Of a DNA stretch of 35,000 nt, positions 25,321 through 34,773 are shown one piece after another. The stretch spans positions 757,501 through 792,500 of the forward strand of contig CAJNDS010000336.1 in the NCBI GenBank assembly GCA_905221605.1, given 5' to 3'. Numbering within the stretch: the first letter of the stretch is position 1; the number at the start of each line of letters is the position of its first letter. Source of the stretch: Symbiodinium natans (taxonomy: Eukaryota > Sar > Dinophyceae > Suessiales > Symbiodiniaceae). The translations under genes and the position numbers were made by a program. The notes under the pieces were generated by a model. It searched no databases. It saw nothing but the letters and a program-made list of their open reading frames with translations, and was not told where the DNA came from.

Positions 25321-25645
25321 GGGAACTGTGGGGCCTTTAGGTTTTAGGATTTCGGGCTGCAGTTTAGAGTTTAGGGGTTTAGGGTTTGGGGTTTAGGAGT
25401 TGGGGTTTGGAGTTTGGGGGTTTGGGGTTTAGGGCTTGGGGCTCGTGGAGGAGGGGCTTTAAGTGTTGAAGACTTCGGTGCTCAGGGATTGGGGGTTGGG
25501 GTGCAGGGTTCAGGGTTCAGGGTTCAGGGATTAGGGCTTAGGGGCTTGTTTGTTTTCAAGGTTTCGGAGTTTGTAGGGTCTGACGAAGCCAAGAGCACTG
25601 AGGCGTGAGTTCTTATGCCCCCCAAAACTCTAAGAACAACTTCCA
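25321..25645 (+). repeat. G-strand degenerate tracts and spacer
   Basis: TTTGGGG, TTTAGGG, TTGGGGG and TTCAGGG units at 25340-25550. The 64-codon ORF here is repeat-derived. Confidence 0.75.
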
Positions 25646-25647
25646 CA

Positions 25648-25730
25648 CCTAAACCCTAAACCCTAAACCCTAAACCCTAAACCCTAAACCCTAAACCCTA
25701 AACCCTAAACCCTAAACCCTAAACCCTAAA
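25648..25730 (-). repeat. Perfect (CCCTAAA)n array, about 11-12 units
   Basis: Uninterrupted 7-mers with abrupt edges. Confidence 0.97.
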
Positions 25731-26480
25731 GACCTAAGCCCAGTCCCTTAGTCTGGGCCCCTAGAAGGGGACCCCTTACACACCCCGAATATACCCTATA
25801 CAACCCAAGGGCCCACACATCAGAACCCTAAAGCCTAAATCCTAAATCCTAAACCCTAAACCCGAAACCCTAAACCCTAAACCCTTTCAAGGAGCTAGGG
25901 GTCCACATTCACGGCCCATATTACTACCCCCAGGAAACCTTTTGAGTTCCTAAGCCCGTAGAGCCCTAAGAAGGCCTAAGCCCCCTCTAAGCCACATAAA
26001 CCGAGGGCAACTACTCCTCAGCACTTCTCAACTCAGGCTCAAACACTCCAACCCTAAACCCTAAATCCTCAACCCTCAACCCTAAACCCTGAACCCTAAA
26101 CCCTCTAAACCCTAAACCCTGAACCCTCAACCCTAAAGCCTGAACCCTAAACCCTGAACCCTCAACCCTAAACCCTAAACCCCCATCTGTCCCCTTGCAT
26201 TAGGGTCCTCAACTCTTCGGATAGCGATAACAAATAGACCCACAAAACTTCATCGACACAAGAATCCCCAAACCTTCAACCCTGCCCCGCACCCTCTCTT
26301 TCCTTCATCCTAACCCCTAAACCCCTACTAAAGCCTAAGCCCCTAACCCCTAAACCCTAAACACTAACCCCTAAAACCTAAATCCTAAACCCTAAACCCC
26401 TAAACCCTAAACCTTAAGCCTACACCCTAAACCCTAAACCTATAAACCCTAAACCCTAAGCCTTGAACCCTAAACCCTGA
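25731..26480 (-). repeat. C-strand mosaic interspersed with unique spacers
   Basis: CCCTAAA, CCCTCAA and CCCTGAA blocks at 25825-25890, 26050-26185 and 26310-26485 are separated by 100-150 bp spacers with no gene seen. Confidence 0.8.
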
Positions 26481-26481
26481 A

Positions 26482-26565
26482 CCCTGGCAGTTCCGTGACA
26501 GCGGCTTGCTCGCCGTTCTCCGACGACATCGGGCTGAACACGCGATGCCCTCAGGTGCAGGTTGT
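26482..26565 (+). other. Short island, possible exon remnant
   Basis: The plus frame reads SSVTAACSPFSDDIGLNTRC-PQVQ, followed by GTTGTAGGG. 25 codons only. Confidence 0.15.
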
Positions 26566-26760
26566 AGGGTTTGGGGTTTAGGGCTAGGTGTTTAGGGTTT
26601 AGGGTTTAGGGTTTAGGGTTTAGGGTTTAGGGTTTAGGGTTTAGGGTTTAGGGTTTAGGGTTTAGGGTTTAGGGTTTAGGGTTTAGGGTTTAGGGTTGAA
26701 GGTTGAGGGCTTAGGGCTTAGGGTTTCGGGTTTCGGGTTTCGGGTTTGGGGCTTAGGTTT
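26566..26760 (+). repeat. (TTTAGGG)15 array with TTTCGGG edge
   Basis: 26591-26697 is about 15 perfect units, followed by TTGAGGG, TTAGGGC and three TTTCGGG units. Confidence 0.97.
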
Positions 26761-27600
26761 AGGTGTCTTGTTTACATCGTGGGTTAGGGGCTTAGGCAAG
26801 CTGTTTCCCCCTTGAACGTTAAACGACTCTTATTGTTCTCGTGAATCTGTCAAGACAAGAGCTCTATGCGATTGGACGTGGACTTTGGGCTGTTTAGGCA
26901 TACACTGCCTTAGGGAGTTGACGCGTATAAGGATATGCAAGAATCGTAAGAGCTTAGGGGGTAGCACCTCATTTTTAATAATACACACAATAAAGGGCTA
27001 CGGATATAGGGAACCCTAAACCCTAAAAGCCTAAACCCGAAACTCTAAACCTAAGTTAGGGGATTTAGTGCTTCGGGATCATGGGCTTTGCGGCTTTAAA
27101 AAAACCGATCGCCAAAGCTAAATCGCGCACGACTCTGGAATGAGGTACCTTATGGAATCCTTGCAACGGCTTCTCTAGGGCGACCCTAACCCCTAAACCC
27201 TAGGGTCAAGATGTAGTCCCTATAAGGCACCTCATTCCCTGCCAAGAACCAAGACGCTACCGGAACCCGTGGTTCTTCTGGAGTTCCCCGAGTCCTACTT
27301 GTATGACTAAACCCTATGAAAGACGCCTATCAGGGCCTGTTTTGGGATTGCGTAGGTGTTTAGGGACTCCTTTGCAAGACATTTTGAACTATACACATAC
27401 ATACATGGAGAGAGACGGAGAGACTCGGTACTATAGTGAAGGCTCCCCACTCTAAACCCTGAAACATATAAAAACAAAAAACACTAAAACGAGTCAAGGG
27501 GCTTCGTCGAATTCGTGCTGCACTTGCTGCCGACACGAGGCCTCCAAGGACGATATGTTTGAATTGGGCTTTAACTTGAGGGCTCAAAACCCGAATCCTA
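26761..27600. other. Longest non-telomeric island of the right half; foldback and gene debris
   Basis: 27137-27153 (GGAATGAGGTACCTTAT) and 27222-27238 (ATAAGGCACCTCATTCC) are inverted arms with one mismatch; between them lies an inner pair GACCCTA/TAGGGTC around telomere-like units. On the minus strand 27584-27494 reads LKLKPNSNISSLEASCRQQV-QHEFDEAP and a stop, a possible C-terminal exon; a 75-codon minus frame overlaps it. No gene is called. Confidence 0.35.
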
Positions 27601-27860
27601 ACCCTAAACCCGCCTAATCCCCTAAACCCTCCTAACCCTAAACCTTCCCAACCCTAAACCTTCCCAACCCTGAACCCTCCAAAACCAAAACTGCCCGCTC
27701 AACCCTAAACCCTCGTAGCCCTAAACCCCCCTAAACCCTAAACCCTCCTAACCCTACACCTTCCTAGCCCTAAACCCTCCTAAACCTAAACCCCCCTAAA
27801 CCCTAAACCAAAACCCTCCTAACCCTAAACCCCAAACCCTCCTAACCCTAAACCCCAAGC
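27600..27860 (-). repeat. Compound repeat CCTCCTAACCCTAAAC
   Basis: About twelve irregular units of 14-20 bp combining CCCTAAAC with CCTCCTAA or CTTCCCAA. Distinct from the pure 7-mer arrays. Confidence 0.85.
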
Positions 27861-27955
27861 CGCCTCTGGGGAGAGAGGTGGCGGCTTCCGGTGCCATCGC
27901 CTTGAGGCTGATGGCCTTGTCCCCAGGCCCAGCCTCGAAGAAGGGGTTCGGGTTG

Positions 27956-28057
27956 CGGGTTTCGGGTTTCGGGTTTCGGGTTTAGGGTTTAGGGTTTAGG
28001 GTTTAGGGTTTAGGGTTTAGGGTTTAGGGTTTAGGGTTTAGGGTTTAGGGTTTAGGG
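27956..28057 (+). repeat. TTTCGGG x4 then (TTTAGGG)11
   Basis: Four TTTCGGG units switch sharply to perfect TTTAGGG units. Confidence 0.96.
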
Positions 28058-28257
28058 CTGGGAGGGTTTGGGGTTTGGAGGGGGGGTTGGGGTTGGGGGG
28101 TTTGGGGTGTCAGAAGGATTCGGGCGAGGACGTACAGTGAGCCGGCGCTTAGTAGAATTTGCTGCAGTGCTGGGGCTTTCTCGGCTTCACCCGGAAAGAT
28201 GCGGGAGCTGGTTAACAAGCTGGTGCCACGTTCAGCGCCCGACCATATAAATCCTAA
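28058..28257. other. Spacer, no firm gene
   Basis: G-rich start, then unique sequence. The 60-codon ORF (28068-28250) starts in repeat; its second half reads VSRRLVEFAAVLGLSRLHPE, which could be ex-coding. Confidence 0.25.
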
Positions 28258-28375
28258 TAACCCTAAACCCTAAACCCTAAACCCTAAACCCTAAACCCTA
28301 AACCCTAAACCCTAAACCCTAAACCCTAAACCCTAAACCCTAAACCCTAAACCCTAAACCCTAAACCCTAAACCC
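28258..28375 (-). repeat. Perfect (CCCTAAA)n array, about 16-17 units
   Basis: The longest pure C-strand array of the window. It faces the G-strand array ending at 28057. Confidence 0.97.
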
Positions 28376-28530
28376 AACTAAAGCAGAGGAGGAGCTGCTA
28401 TTGACGCTGCCGATCCCGCTGTAGTTGGAAGCGTTCGTGCTCGCAGTGGCCAGAGCGTCCAAATCCTTGGCTGCGGGAGATACCCCCGAACCCGTGCCCA
28501 ACCCGTACGTCCGAAACCCTAATCCCTTCC
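28371..28530 (-). other. Island with Ser-rich open frame
   Basis: Minus frame: YGLGTGSGVSPAAKDLDALA, TASTNASNYSGIGSVNSSSS and SA, then telomere-derived LVGFRV and stop. Open on entry from a TTAGGGTTTCGG unit. Possible exon remnant. Confidence 0.25.
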
Positions 28531-28737
28531 CGCATATACCAAAAACTCTAACCCCTAAACTCTAACCCCTAGAACCCTAAACCCCTATTTCAAACTACAC
28601 TAAATACCCTAAACCCTACCCGCAGGGCTCGGCTCTTGGAGGTTTAGGCTATGGAGACATGCGGGCTTGAGGGCACTCGGGGCAAAGCCTCGACCACCTC
28701 GGCTACTATTCAGTTTTGTTCACAGCCCCAAGTGTAC

Positions 28738-28935
28738 GGGGCTTAGGGTTTAGGGCTTAGAGGTTATAGGGCAGAGGGCTTGGGGCTTAGGGCTGAGGGC
28801 TTCGGGTTTAGGCTTATAGGTTACAGTGCATAGGGCTTAGGGCTTACAGGTTATCGGGCATAGGGCTTAGGGCTTCGGGTTTAGGCTTATAGGCTATAGG
28901 GCATAGGGCTTAGGCCTTGGAGCTTAGGGTTTGAG
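28738..28935 (+). repeat. Higher-order telomere variant repeat, about 73 bp
   Basis: CTTCGGGTTTAGGCTTATAG plus GCATAGGGCTTAGGGCTT occur twice (about 28800 and 28873) among TTAGGGC units. Confidence 0.8.
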
Positions 28936-29079
28936 GGTTCCACTACGTTTCTCCGAGCGGGGAGACAGTCAGTGCGAGGCTTGCGGGATTAACGCCCCTT
29001 ACACCTCCGGCCCTCCAACATGGACCTCAACAACCCTAAACCCTCAATAAGCCGAAACCCCACCCAAGAGTAGCCTAGG

Positions 29080-29166
29080 AATGAAAAGGGTGCCCGTTTT
29101 GGTTTAAAGTGGCTTTGTAAGAGGACCTAAAACCCCCGAAAAAGGGGACAAGGGCCTACTCTGGGT
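29080..29166. other. Spacer with two dispersed motifs
   Basis: AATGAAAAGGGTGC (also at 21770-21783) and GGGCCTACTCTGGGT (29152-29166, also at 34899-34913). No gene. Confidence 0.5.
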
Positions 29167-29200
29167 ATTAGAAGCGTGACTTCGTATTTCAGCTCTACCC

Positions 29201-29332
29201 TCAACACTGCGATCTCATATCCCAGACTATGGGATCAATCTGCCGACCCTTATGCCCCTCGAAATCCTCCCTAAGTCTTCCATGCCAGAAACCTGGGTCT
29301 TGGGTCTTGCGTACCTGAATGGGAATCGGGGT
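29201..29332 (-). CDS. Candidate exon, 43 codons, unrecognised
   Basis: The minus frame opens after a TGA at 29333 and reads TPIPIQVRKTQDPGFWHGRL, REDFEGHKGRQIDPIVWDMR and SQC, then stops at 29201. The composition is well balanced and globular-looking, unlike neighbouring repeat. There is no ATG, so it would be a terminal exon or gene debris. Confidence 0.3.
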   Translation of the reverse strand, partial: TPIPIQVRKTQDPGFWHGRLREDFEGHKGRQIDPIVWDMRSQC

Positions 29333-29574
29333 TCAGCTTTGTGGGGTTTTAGGGTTTTAGGGCTTAAGGTTTAGGGCTTACAGAGGAAGTTGGGTGCACA
29401 TCGACCCGTGCCTCTACCGCTACCCCCCAAACCATGCATGATCTACCCTACCAGGGCCCCTACACCCTGAACCGGGGCCCCGAAACCCTGCAAGCTGAAC
29501 GAAAGAGCACTGAGCCTCAAAACTCTCAACTCAACGTCTCTCAACCGTCAAAAGCCCAACCCAACAACTCCAAG
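29333..29574. other. Spacer, little structure
   Basis: A short G-strand tract lies at 29343-29382. The rest is unique with no gene seen. Confidence 0.4.
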
Positions 29575-29793
29575 AACCGAGAACCCTAAACCCTAAACAA
29601 GAACCAAGAACCCTAAACCCTAAACAAGAACCAAGAACCCTAAACCCTAAACAAGAACCAAGAACCCTAAACCCTAAACCCAAAGCCCTAAACCCTAAAC
29701 CCTAAACCCTAAACCCTAAACCCTAAACCCTAAACCCTAAACCCTAAACCCTAAACCCTAAACCCTAAACCCTAAACCCTAAACCCTAAACCC
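29575..29793 (-). repeat. 27-bp minisatellite leading into (CCCTAAA)15
   Basis: AAGAACCAAGAACCCTAAAC-CCTAAAC repeats about three times (29590-29675); then perfect CCCTAAA units run to 29793. The minisatellite contains two telomere units plus a 13-bp insert. Confidence 0.95.
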
Positions 29794-29895
29794 CAATCCT
29801 GCAGCTTCTAAGGCGCACTGGCCTTGCCGGCATCCCGGAGGGAGCCTGCTGATTCTCGGCCTGCGACAAAACTGAAGTTTTGGGTTTGGGCGTGT
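29794..29895 (-). other. Short island with open frame
   Basis: The minus frame reads QFCRRPRISRLPPGCRQGQC-ALEAA and then GLGFRV from the repeat. Weak candidate remnant. Confidence 0.15.
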
Positions 29896-30190
29896 AGGGG
29901 TTTAGGGTTTAGGGTTTAGGGTTTAGGGTTTAGGGGTTTAGGGGTTTAGGGGTTTAGGGGTTTAGGGTTTAGGGGTTTAGGGGTTTAGGGGTTTCGGGGT
30001 TTAGGGGTTTAGGGGTTTAGGGGTTTAGGGGTTTCGGGGTTTAGGGGCTTAGGGGTTTAGGGTTTAGGGGTTTAGGGGTTTAGGGGTTAGGGTTCAGGGT
30101 TCCGGGCTTAGGGTTTAGGGTTTGGGGTTTACGGTTTAGGGTTTAGGGTTTTGGGTTTGGGTTTCGGGCTTAGGGCTTAGGGCTTAGGGA
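29896..30190 (+). repeat. TTTAGGG and TTTAGGGG arrays
   Basis: Five TTTAGGG units, then about 18 mostly TTTAGGGG units, then mixed variants ending in TTAGGGC. Confidence 0.95.
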
Positions 30191-30610
30191 ATATGATCCT
30201 CTTAAACCCAACAAGGGAAAATACAAATGTCCCCCAAGGGCCCTACATAGACTCTGGCTTGAAGGTTTTTGTTCTTTTGGGTGGGCCTTAGTTTAAGTTA
30301 CCGGCTCATCCGCTGGAGGGGAGTATAACTTAGTTGCTGAGTTCATAAGTTCCCAAAAAAGTAGATTCTTTCAGTTCTAAAGGAATTCTAGTATCCCAAA
30401 AGTGTAAAGTGTGCTCACTCAGCTAGGGTTGAGGGTTGAGGCTTGAGGGTTGAGGATTGGAGGGAGGCTATGGAGCGCTGGTGCGCTATTTGGTTTGGAA
30501 CCCGGGTACCCCATGAGGGGACTCCTACACCCTATCGACGATCTCCTAAGCGCCCCATTGTTTTGGGGCAACGTCAGGGATCGTTAGCTATTGGGGATCA
30601 CCTCGAGCCG
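30191..30610. other. Unique spacer, no gene called
   Basis: TTGAGGGTTGAGG units lie at 30427-30460. The 71-codon ORF at 30443-30658 starts in repeat and ends in GA microsatellite. Confidence 0.35.
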
Positions 30611-30615
30611 TGGGA

Positions 30616-30700
30616 TAGAGAGAGAGAGAGAGAAGAGACAGACAGAAAGAAAGAATGAAAGAAAGAGGGAGAGAGAGAGAGAGGGAGAGGGAGAAGGAGC
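30616..30700. repeat. (GA)n / (GAAA)n microsatellite
   Basis: Two GA runs flank CAGACAGAAAGAAAGAATGA. Antisense Ser/Leu-rich ORFs are artefacts. Confidence 0.95.
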
Positions 30701-30849
30701 CCCAAGCCAAACGGACAACTTGACACTGAAGATGCCGCGCCTAGGGCCAAAGCAGTTTGATTGAACACGAACTTCAATCCGCAAACCCTAAACCCTAAAG
30801 CCGAAAAAATTGTTTTAAAAAAAGTGCTGGGATTGTGGTGTTTTTTTTC

Positions 30850-31190
30850 AGTTGGAAGTGGGGCTTGATGCCATGGCTGGTGGCAAATGTTGTGTTCGTG
30901 CCTGTGCGTTTGCTGGACAAGTAGCCGGCCTTCAGCGGGTCGCTTGAAAGACACAGACCCTTGGGAATCAGTTCGAGCACATCTTCGCTGGTAAGGTCGC
31001 TGTAGTGGGGCGATGCCAACAAGGCTGCCAGATTCTTTCGAAGCTGTTCTCCTCGATGCCGTCGTTCGTGTACTGGATGACGACTTCTGCGGTGGGGTAC
31101 GAGGGGGCAGCTTCGGTTGCCGGAAGGGCAGAGCCCCTGTTTGGAGGCTCCCAGACCCTGAACTGAACCACAAGACGCCACAAGCTTGAG
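30850..31190 (-). pseudogene. Frameshifted gene fragment, unrecognised
   Basis: The minus strand reads PATEAAPSYPTAEVVIQYTN-DGIEE in one frame (to about 31055) and, after a shift within GAGGAGAACAGCTTCG, continues as QLRKNLAALLASPHYSDLTS, EDVLELIPKGLCLSSDPLKA, GYLSSKRTGTNTTFATSHGI and KPHFQLKK. The two halves fit as one protein if one base is missing or two are extra, so this is probably a broken copy flanked by telomere-like repeats. No GT...AG interval solves it neatly. Function not recognised. Confidence 0.5.
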
Positions 31191-31254
31191 AACCCAAAAC
31201 AAAATCCCACTTAGGGTTCTCGGTAGGCCAAAGTTGGGCAATCCTAACTACAAC

Positions 31255-31510
31255 CTGGTTTAGAACCCTAAACCCTAAAGCCTAAACCCTAAACCCTACT
31301 GAACCCTCAAGCCCTCAAATCCCTAAACGCTAAATCCGCAAAGCCGTAGACCAGAACGCCAAAAAGTCCAGCGGCTGTTGCGGCGCGAGCCAGGGCCATC
31401 AGAAATCAGCCCCCGCTGGGAGCCTTCAAAGGACAGGGGAAAAACCCTGAGCCCTAGACCCTAAACCCTACACCCTAAACCCTACATTCTAAACCCTAAA
31501 ACGACAGAAG
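31255..31510 (-). repeat. C-strand tracts around an island
   Basis: CCCTAAA units lie at 31263-31330 and 31445-31500. The island between (31340-31450) has a plus frame RKAVDQNAKKSSGCCGASQG-HQKSAPAG that may be debris. Confidence 0.7.
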
Positions 31511-31900
31511 ATCCGAAAAGGCATGCTGTAGGGTGTCGATCCTAACCTTGAAATCCTAGAACAAACACACAACAAAGGCCTTAGGTGTGGGGAGCGGAGG
31601 CAGAGAGGTGAGGGTTTCGGGCTTAGGGTTTAGGGTTTTGGGTTTAGGGTTGAGGGTTGAGGGCTTAGGGTTGAGGGTTTTAGGTTTTCAGGGTGAGCCT
31701 GGAAAGATTGTTAATAAGCAAGGTTGAGGGCTTCGGGAGTTCGTAAGTAAGCTGCTGTGTTCTCCTAAATACGTCTGGAACTCCCACCTGCTTGCCAAGT
31801 TCCGTACTCCTGCAAATAAAGAGGGGGAATTGCCGAGGTGAAGGGCGCCAGTGATTGGAGTTTCGCTTGAGGCATTCAATTCAGCATGTGGGTCCCGAAA
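31511..31900. other. Spacer and G-strand tract
   Basis: TTTAGGG, TTGAGGG and TTAGGGC units lie at 31610-31690. Unique sequence at 31690-31880 has a 63-codon minus frame (VRNLASRWEFQTYLGEHSSL) after an acceptor-like CCTCTTTATTTGCAG. Too weak to call. Confidence 0.35.
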
Positions 31901-32280
31901 CCCTGAACCCTAGACCCTAGGCCCTAAGCCCTTCAGGCTTTGGCGTCTCGGGTGTGATCGCTTTGCCTTTTTCGCAAGCCCTAAGCTCTAAACCCCAAAC
32001 CCTGCACCCTAAACCCTAAACCCTAAACCCTAAACCCTAAACCCTTGTTCTTAGCCAGCACAAAACACCCCTTGCCGTCACTGGATGAAGCTCGAGTTTA
32101 GAGCCCCGGGGGTGAGGTTTCAGGTTTGGGGTTTAAGGTTTAGTGCTTAGGATTCAGGGTTTAAGGTTTGAGGTCTAAGGTCTAAGGTTTTAGGGTTTAG
32201 GGTTTAGTTTACGGTTTAAGGTTCCAGGTTTAGGGGTTTAAGGTTTAGGGTTCTGGGTTTGGGCTTGCTGGGATCAGACT
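31900..32280. repeat. C-strand then G-strand degenerate tracts
   Basis: CCCTAGA, CCCTAAG and CCCTAAA units (31900-32045), unique 60 bp, then TTTAAGG, TTTGAGG and TTTAGGG variants (32115-32265). Confidence 0.8.
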
Positions 32281-32363
32281 GCCGGGCTTGGTACACAAGG
32301 CTTTACATGGTGTAGGGCTAAAGCCCCCAAGCCCAAAGCTTACAGACAAAGCTGCTTTAGGGA

Positions 32364-32454
32364 TTAGGGTTTAGGGTTTAGGGTTTAGGGTTTAGGGTTT
32401 AGGGTTTAGGGTTTAGGGTTTAGGGTTTAGGGTTTAGGGTTTAGGGTTTAACCC
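32364..32454 (+). repeat. (TTTAGGG)12 ending in a head-to-head junction
   Basis: Twelve perfect units terminate at GGGTTTAACCC (32444-32454), where one reverse-orientation unit begins. Confidence 0.96.
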
Positions 32455-32524
32455 TTTGGAAAGCCCGAAGCACTAAACCTTACAAAGGCCCGCTGGCCTC
32501 TCAGTCTGCTACCCTTATACCTTC

Positions 32525-32582
32525 CCTAAACCCTAAACCCTAAACCCTAAACCCTAAACCCTAAACCCTAAACCCTAAAACC
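32525..32582 (-). repeat. (CCCTAAA)7-8 array
   Basis: Perfect units facing the preceding G-strand array across about 70 bp. Confidence 0.96.
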
Positions 32583-32920
32583 CCAATAAGAAGCCCCCTA
32601 GAAAACAGAAACCCTACTTCAAGAGACCACCAAGCAACCCTAAACCCTGAAAGCTGAGCCCTCCGGACTCCTCCCTTCTTTGCTACTAAAGCCCCTGTGT
32701 CTTTCTCAACCTCAACGCCAGGACTCTCAAGCCCTCTACAAATCTCTGAACCCTGGTCCTAACCCACAAACTCTCACAGCCCCAACCCTACCCCTGCACC
32801 CTAAACCCTAAAGATTAAACCCAAAACCCAAAACCCTAAGCCCTAAACCCTAACCCGAACCCTCAACCCTAAACCCCAAACCCCTTCAAGCCCTCAAGCC
32901 CGAACACCCCATTTTGCTGA
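32583..32920. other. Spacer and degenerate C-strand tract
   Basis: Unique CT-rich sequence (32583-32790), then CCCTAAA, CCCAAAA and CCCGAA units (32795-32900). Confidence 0.6.
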
Positions 32921-33046
32921 GCCCAGGCGCCCGTGGACGACTTGGAGGACGCCCGGGAGGAGGAGCCACGCCCGGGAACCGTCAGTTCGAAGCTTGGTTG
33001 TGGGGCCGAATCCTCATCGCACAGAGCTCTCCATGGGGGGTTTTAG
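32921..33046 (+). other. Island with acidic open frame (possible exon)
   Basis: Reads AQAPVDDLEDAREEEPRPGT, VSSKLGCGAESSSHRALHGG, F and stop. It is preceded by a CATTTTGCTGAG acceptor-like sequence with an in-frame TGA. Strongly protein-like composition, 41 codons, no ATG. Confidence 0.3.
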
Positions 33047-33379
33047 GAGGTTTAGGGTTTAGGGGTTTCGGGGTTTAGGGGCTTAGGGGTTTAGGGTTTG
33101 CGGGATCTGGGAGGTTTTTGGGGTTTAGGGGTTATGGATTAGGCTTTAGGTAGAGGGGTCCCTTACCTTCTTTAAAGGGCTCTGAAGTATGGGCCCTTGG
33201 GTACACTCAATGCTCTGGGCTGCTCGGCTTTAAACCTGAAGGCTTGAGAGGTGGAGTCTTCAAGCCGTTCTTCTACACTTAATTTGGGTTTAGGGGTTAG
33301 GGTTTAGAGTTCAGGGTTTCGGGTTTAGGGTTTCGGGATCCCGATTGCAAGCTACGGAACTTCCTAGTTAAGGGGAATA
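33047..33379. other. G-strand tracts and a dispersed spacer motif
   Basis: TTTAGGGG units lie at 33050-33100. GGGTCCCTTACCTTCTTTAA...CTGAAGTATGGGCCC (33155-33196) matches 20962-21014. More G-strand units lie at 33285-33335. Confidence 0.6.
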
Positions 33380-33487
33380 ATGAAGTCTCTTGCTACATGG
33401 GCGCAGGCTTTGCAAGCTTGGCCAGCTTGTGATGGAGACATTACGCGCAGGACCATACACTTGCACAAGGTGCTGAAGCTTCTTTAA
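33380..33487 (+). CDS. Small ORF, 35 residues, unrecognised
   Basis: ATG at 33380; MKSLATWAQALQAWPACDGD, ITRRTIHLHKVLKLL, stop. It lies wholly in unique sequence. Very short, so low confidence. Confidence 0.15.
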   Translation: MKSLATWAQALQAWPACDGDITRRTIHLHKVLKLL

Positions 33488-33499
33488 GCAGCTTCTCAG

Positions 33500-33545
33500 G
33501 TTGGGGGTTTAGGGTTTAAGGTTTAGGGTTTAGGGTTTGGGATTT
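33500..33545 (+). repeat. Short TTTAGGG tract
   Basis: Five G-strand units, then unique sequence to about 33655. Confidence 0.85.
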
Positions 33546-33654
33546 GTTGAATGTAAGTGGGACCAGCTACAGCTCGTAGTGAGTTACAGGTAGCTGGGCC
33601 CTGAGACTGGGGTTTACCCACCTCACATCCTGAACGAAAACCTTCAAACCGAAA

Positions 33655-33972
33655 CCTCAAAACCCTAAACCCTAAACCCTAAACCCTAAACCCTAAACCC
33701 TAAACCCCGAACCCCAAAAGCCTCACTGCCAAACCAGAAGAAACCTCGACTCCAAGCTCTTAAACCATCATGCCCCAGATCCAGAACCCTAAACCCTCAA
33801 CCCTAAACCCCAAACCCCAAACCCTAAACCCTAAACCCTCAGCCCTAAACCCTCAACCCTCAGCCCTAAACCCTAAACCCTCCACCCTCAACCCTGAACC
33901 CTGAACCCTGAACCCTAAACCCTAAACCCTAAACCCTAAACCCTGAACCCTGAACCCTAAACCCTAAACCCC
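33655..33972 (-). repeat. CCCTAAA/CCCTCAA/CCCTGAA mosaic
   Basis: Six perfect CCCTAAA units (33660-33705), an 80-bp spacer, then about 26 units in blocks of CCCTAAA, CCCTCAG and CCCTGAA. Confidence 0.93.
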
Positions 33973-34195
33973 AACCGACGCCAAGCGGCCCTCGGCTTGT
34001 ACAAGGTGATGGCCGGCATGTCCTGCTTCCTCGGGTCTAGGGTTCTCCGTGCGTTGCTTGGGTTTGGGGTTTGGGGTGTCGGGTTTAGGTTTAGGTGTAG
34101 GGTTTAGGGTTTAGGGTCTAGGGGGTGTAGGGTTTAGGGTTTAGGGTTTAGGGTCTAGGGTTTAGGGTTTCGGGTTTCGGGTTCAGGGTTACGGA
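33973..34195 (+). repeat. Island then TTTAGGG/TCTAGGG tract
   Basis: The island at 33975-34060 has a plus frame RRQAALGLYKVMAGMSCFLG-SRVLRALLG that runs into repeat. 34065-34190 is G-strand with TCTAGGG and GTGTAGGG variants. Confidence 0.75.
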
Positions 34196-34223
34196 AAAAA
34201 AGGCCCTCTTTTGTGCCCTCTCC

Positions 34224-34313
34224 ATGGCTGAACTCACACCCGAGTTTTTTCAATACGAAGGCCTTAAGAACTACACCCCCCTAAAACCCCCTAAACCCCC
34301 AAAACCCCACTAA
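34224..34313 (+). CDS. Small ORF, 29 residues, Pro/Lys tail from repeat
   Basis: ATG at 34224; MAELTPEFFQYEGLKNYTPL, KPPKPPKPH, stop. The last third is encoded by CCCCCTAAA-type units, so telomere-like DNA supplies a PxxP tail. May be chance. Confidence 0.15.
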   Translation: MAELTPEFFQYEGLKNYTPLKPPKPPKPH

Positions 34314-34680
34314 ACCCTCTTCTTCGCACTTGCAAGGCTTGTTTGGGGGGGTGCATGTGACCTGCATGTGGGATAGGATTCCAAGGCACCCAAGCCACCC
34401 ACCCCCTATAAACCCTAGAAAACCCAAACCCTAAACCTAAACCCTCAAACTCCTAAATCCCTAAACCCTGAATCTTCAAACCCGTCAGCCCCAAATCGCT
34501 CAACCCCGAAAACAATAACAAAAACAACAAACCCTCCAGTCTCCAAACCCTCATAGCCCTACACCCTCCAAGCCCTGAAGGCTTGTTCCTGTGCGCATGC
34601 GGTACGAAGGGGTGACTAGAAAATGTGGGACTCAGGTGAAAGGGGTGGAAGGCAAGTAGCATGGCAGCATGGCTTGCTTT
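34314..34680. other. Spacer with degenerate C-strand tracts
   Basis: CCCTAAA, CCCTAGA and CCCTCAA units at 34405-34470 and 34540-34580. No gene; the 69-codon minus ORF is repeat-derived at its end. Confidence 0.5.
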
Positions 34681-34773
34681 TTTAGGGTTTTTAAAGTGTT
34701 TAGGGTTTTTAGGGTTTTTAGGGTTTTTAGGGTTTTAGGGTTTTTAGGGTTTTTAGGGTTTTTAGGGTTTAGG
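34681..34773 (+). repeat. 9-mer variant array TTTTTAGGG
   Basis: About nine units of AGGGTTTTT, with two shorter ones. The T count is expanded from three to five. The Phe/Arg/Val/Leu ORF here is repeat-derived. Confidence 0.95.

Noticed and set aside
30584-31197. Minus-strand 199-codon ORF with a Ser/Leu-rich end
   Set aside because: Its end is the translated GA microsatellite. Over 30850-31190 two other minus frames are far more protein-like.
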